NCBI GenBank assembly: GCA_007693875.1
Contig: RECT01000052.1
Coordinates: 1-7,165, forward strand
Origin: Spirulina sp. DLM2.Bin59
GTDB lineage: Bacteria; Cyanobacteriota; Cyanobacteriia; Cyanobacteriales; Spirulinaceae
Direction: 5' to 3'
DNA: 7,165 nt
Part shown: positions 6,161 through 7,165 of the stretch, piece by piece
Numbering within the stretch: the first letter of the stretch is position 1
Layout: each line of letters opens with the position of its first letter
Made by a program: the position numbers and the translations under genes
The notes under the pieces: model-generated
Database searches by the model: none
Seen by the model: the letters and a program-made list of their open reading frames with translations, nothing else
Told to the model about the DNA's origin: nothing

Positions 6161-6921
6161 CGTACGGGGATCTGGCATTCCTGAAGATAATCTTTAATTT
6201 CTGTAACAGTCAATTGGCCATAGTGCAATAGAGATGCTAAAAGGGCGGCTTCGGCCTTACCCTCCGTAAAGGCCTCGTAAATATGCTGGGTCGTCCCGGC
6301 TCCCCCAGAGGCAATTACCGGCACCTCCACCGCTTCCGCCACCTGGCGCGTTAGCTCCAAATCGTACCCCGCCTGGGTGCCATCGGCATCCATACTGGTG
6401 AGGAGAATTTCCCCTGCGCCATATTCTGTCACTTGCCTGGCCCAGGTCAGGGCATCCAACCCCGTATTTTCCCGCCCACCCCGGATATAGACATCCCAAC
6501 CGGGATTGTGGGGATCGGTGCGGCGTTTGGCATCGATGGCCACCACAATACATTGGGATCCAAAGCGATCGCTGGCGGCCTTAATAAAATCGGGATTCCG
6601 TACCGCCGGGGAGTTCATGCTCACCTTATCGGCTCCGGCCCGCAACAATTCTTTAATCTTCTCTAAGGAGCTAATCCCACCCCCGACGGTGAGGGGAATA
6701 AACACCTGTTCGGCGGTGCGGTAAACCACATCAAGGATAATATCCCGGTCTTCATGGGTGGCGGTGATATCCAAAAACACCAATTCATCGGCCCCTGCTT
6801 CGTTATACACCTGGGCTAACTCCACCGGATCGCCGGCATCTTGAAGGTTGACGAAGTTAACCCCTTTGACAACCCGGCCCGATTGCACATCTAAACAGGG
6901 GAGAATGCGTTTCGCTAACAT
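6154..6921 (-). CDS. hisF: Imidazole glycerol phosphate synthase, cyclase subunit HisF
   Basis: Cytosolic histidine-biosynthesis enzyme. With the glutaminase HisH it converts PRFAR and ammonia to imidazole glycerol phosphate and AICAR, the latter feeding purine synthesis. The 255 residues match the usual length of about 250-258. The start MLAKRILPCLDV carries catalytic D11, and IVVAIDAKR carries catalytic D130. Phosphate-binding loops of the (beta-alpha)8 barrel are visible at VGGGIS (79-84) and ASGGAGT (204-210). R5, E46 and K99, ammonia-gate residues known from the family, are at the expected places. The ATG at 6921 gives the family N-terminus, though no clear Shine-Dalgarno precedes it. 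hisH is not adjacent in this window, consistent with scattered his genes in cyanobacteria. The gene is intact. Confidence 0.98.
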   Translation of the reverse strand: MLAKRILPCLDVQSGRVVKGVNFVNLQDAGDPVELAQVYNEAGADELVFLDITATHEDRDIILDVVYRTAEQVFIPLTVGGGISSLEKIKELLRAGADKVSMNSPAVRNPDFIKAASDRFGSQCIVVAIDAKRRTDPHNPGWDVYIRGGRENTGLDALTWARQVTEYGAGEILLTSMDADGTQAGYDLELTRQVAEAVEVPVIASGGAGTTQHIYEAFTEGKAEAALLASLLHYGQLTVTEIKDYLQECQIPVRR

Positions 6922-7088
6922 GGTGGCTTGGCTAGAAAAGGATTAGGGTCTCTTTTAATGTACCGGAGATTGAGACGGGAGGCGATTACTGCGCTGGCGC
7001 GGTTTGCCCTCGGTTGGGGGATAGGATCAGCAACAATGCACCGCGCCCCATTCCCCAGGGTTGGCTAAAGGGTTTTGGGGGTGGGGGT
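6922..7088. other. Intergenic region upstream of hisF
   Basis: Contains a G-rich plus-strand (C-rich minus-strand) tract around 7071-7099, where the plus strand reads GGGTTTTGGGGGTGGGGG then a short T/A interruption. I see no convincing promoter hexamers or Shine-Dalgarno for hisF. A 36-codon plus-strand frame (6958-7068) is present but unsupported. Confidence 0.5.
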
Positions 7089-7165
7089 TTAAGGGGTTTT
7101 CTCGGTGCGTTGTAGGACTTCGCAAGGAATCCTAGGTAAGTGGACTCGGTGAGCCAAGAATCCCC
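7089..7165 (-). CDS. Possible C-terminal end of an unidentified gene (cut by the window edge)
   Basis: Two minus-strand frames are open from the right edge. One, phased at 7163, reads GFLAHRVHLPRIPCEVLQRT and continues to EKTP before a TAA at 7091-7089; its mixed charged/hydrophobic pattern looks like the tail of a globular protein. The other, phased at 7165, stays open for 59 codons to a TAA at 6988-6986 but becomes Pro-rich through a C-rich tract (PLKPPPPKPF), as translated non-coding DNA often does. I favour the first but cannot identify either, and the whole stretch may be non-coding. Either gene would point in the same direction as hisF. Confidence 0.3.
   Translation of the reverse strand, partial: GFLAHRVHLPRIPCEVLQRTEKTP

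Larger units (their letters stand above)
1133..6572. repeat. HIP1 octamers GCGATCGC, nine copies
   Basis: The palindrome GCGATCGC occurs at 1133, 1318, 3029, 3694, 4333, 4936, 5403, 5611 and 6565, in genes on both strands. HIP1 is a hallmark of many cyanobacterial genomes. Chance expectation at random composition is about one per 65 kb. Copies 3694 and 4333 are at the same codons of receivers 2 and 3. Confidence 0.95.

Noticed and set aside
6958..7068. 36-codon plus-strand frame starting MYRRLRREAITALARF upstream of hisF
   Set aside because: It has no Shine-Dalgarno or promoter, it overlaps the alternative minus-strand frame, and its Arg/Ala-rich content is easily produced by GC-rich DNA.
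7100..7165. Right-edge sequence as the end of an IS200/IS605-type element (tail resembling ...GAGCCAAGAATCCCC)
   Set aside because: Only a vague resemblance; no transposase coding sequence is readable, and the expected terminal hairpin would lie outside the window.

Overview
The window looks like chromosomal DNA from a cyanobacterium. The HIP1 octamer GCGATCGC occurs nine times in about 7.2 kb, far above chance. The gene content fits: a CheA-type hybrid kinase with stacked receiver domains (cyanobacteria use these with type IV pili, having no flagella), an AEC-family permease, a tRNA without an encoded CCA end, and hisF. No mobile element, CRISPR array, phage gene or rRNA was seen. I cannot assign genus or species.

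Layout. Positions 2-4687 (+) hold the 3' part of a very long CheA-like hybrid histidine kinase whose start and probable phosphotransfer domain lie left of the window. Its visible order is: acidic low-complexity linker with about a dozen copies of a short D-D-L motif, P3 dimerisation region, ATPase domain, CheW-like domain, then three receiver domains. Positions 4744-5679 (+) encode an AEC-family permease 56 bp downstream, probably in the same transcript. The rest of the recognisable content is on the minus strand and converges on it: tRNA-Ala(GGC) at 5733-5805 with its own promoter and terminator, a 68-residue two-helix membrane protein at 5860-6066, hisF at 6154-6921, and at the right edge a possible C-terminal end of another gene (uncertain).

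How it works together. The kinase would autophosphorylate using ATP under control of CheW-coupled receptors and pass phosphate to its own receivers and probably to separate CheY-type proteins; all three receivers keep every catalytic residue. The permease may only be a co-transcribed neighbour. hisF and tRNA-Ala are housekeeping genes with no evident link to the signalling gene.

I see no clear undescribed system. The most unusual parts are internal to the kinase: the D-D-L motif array, the mosaic DNA similarity among the receiver copies, and a tandem 9-residue Thr-containing repeat between receivers 2 and 3.
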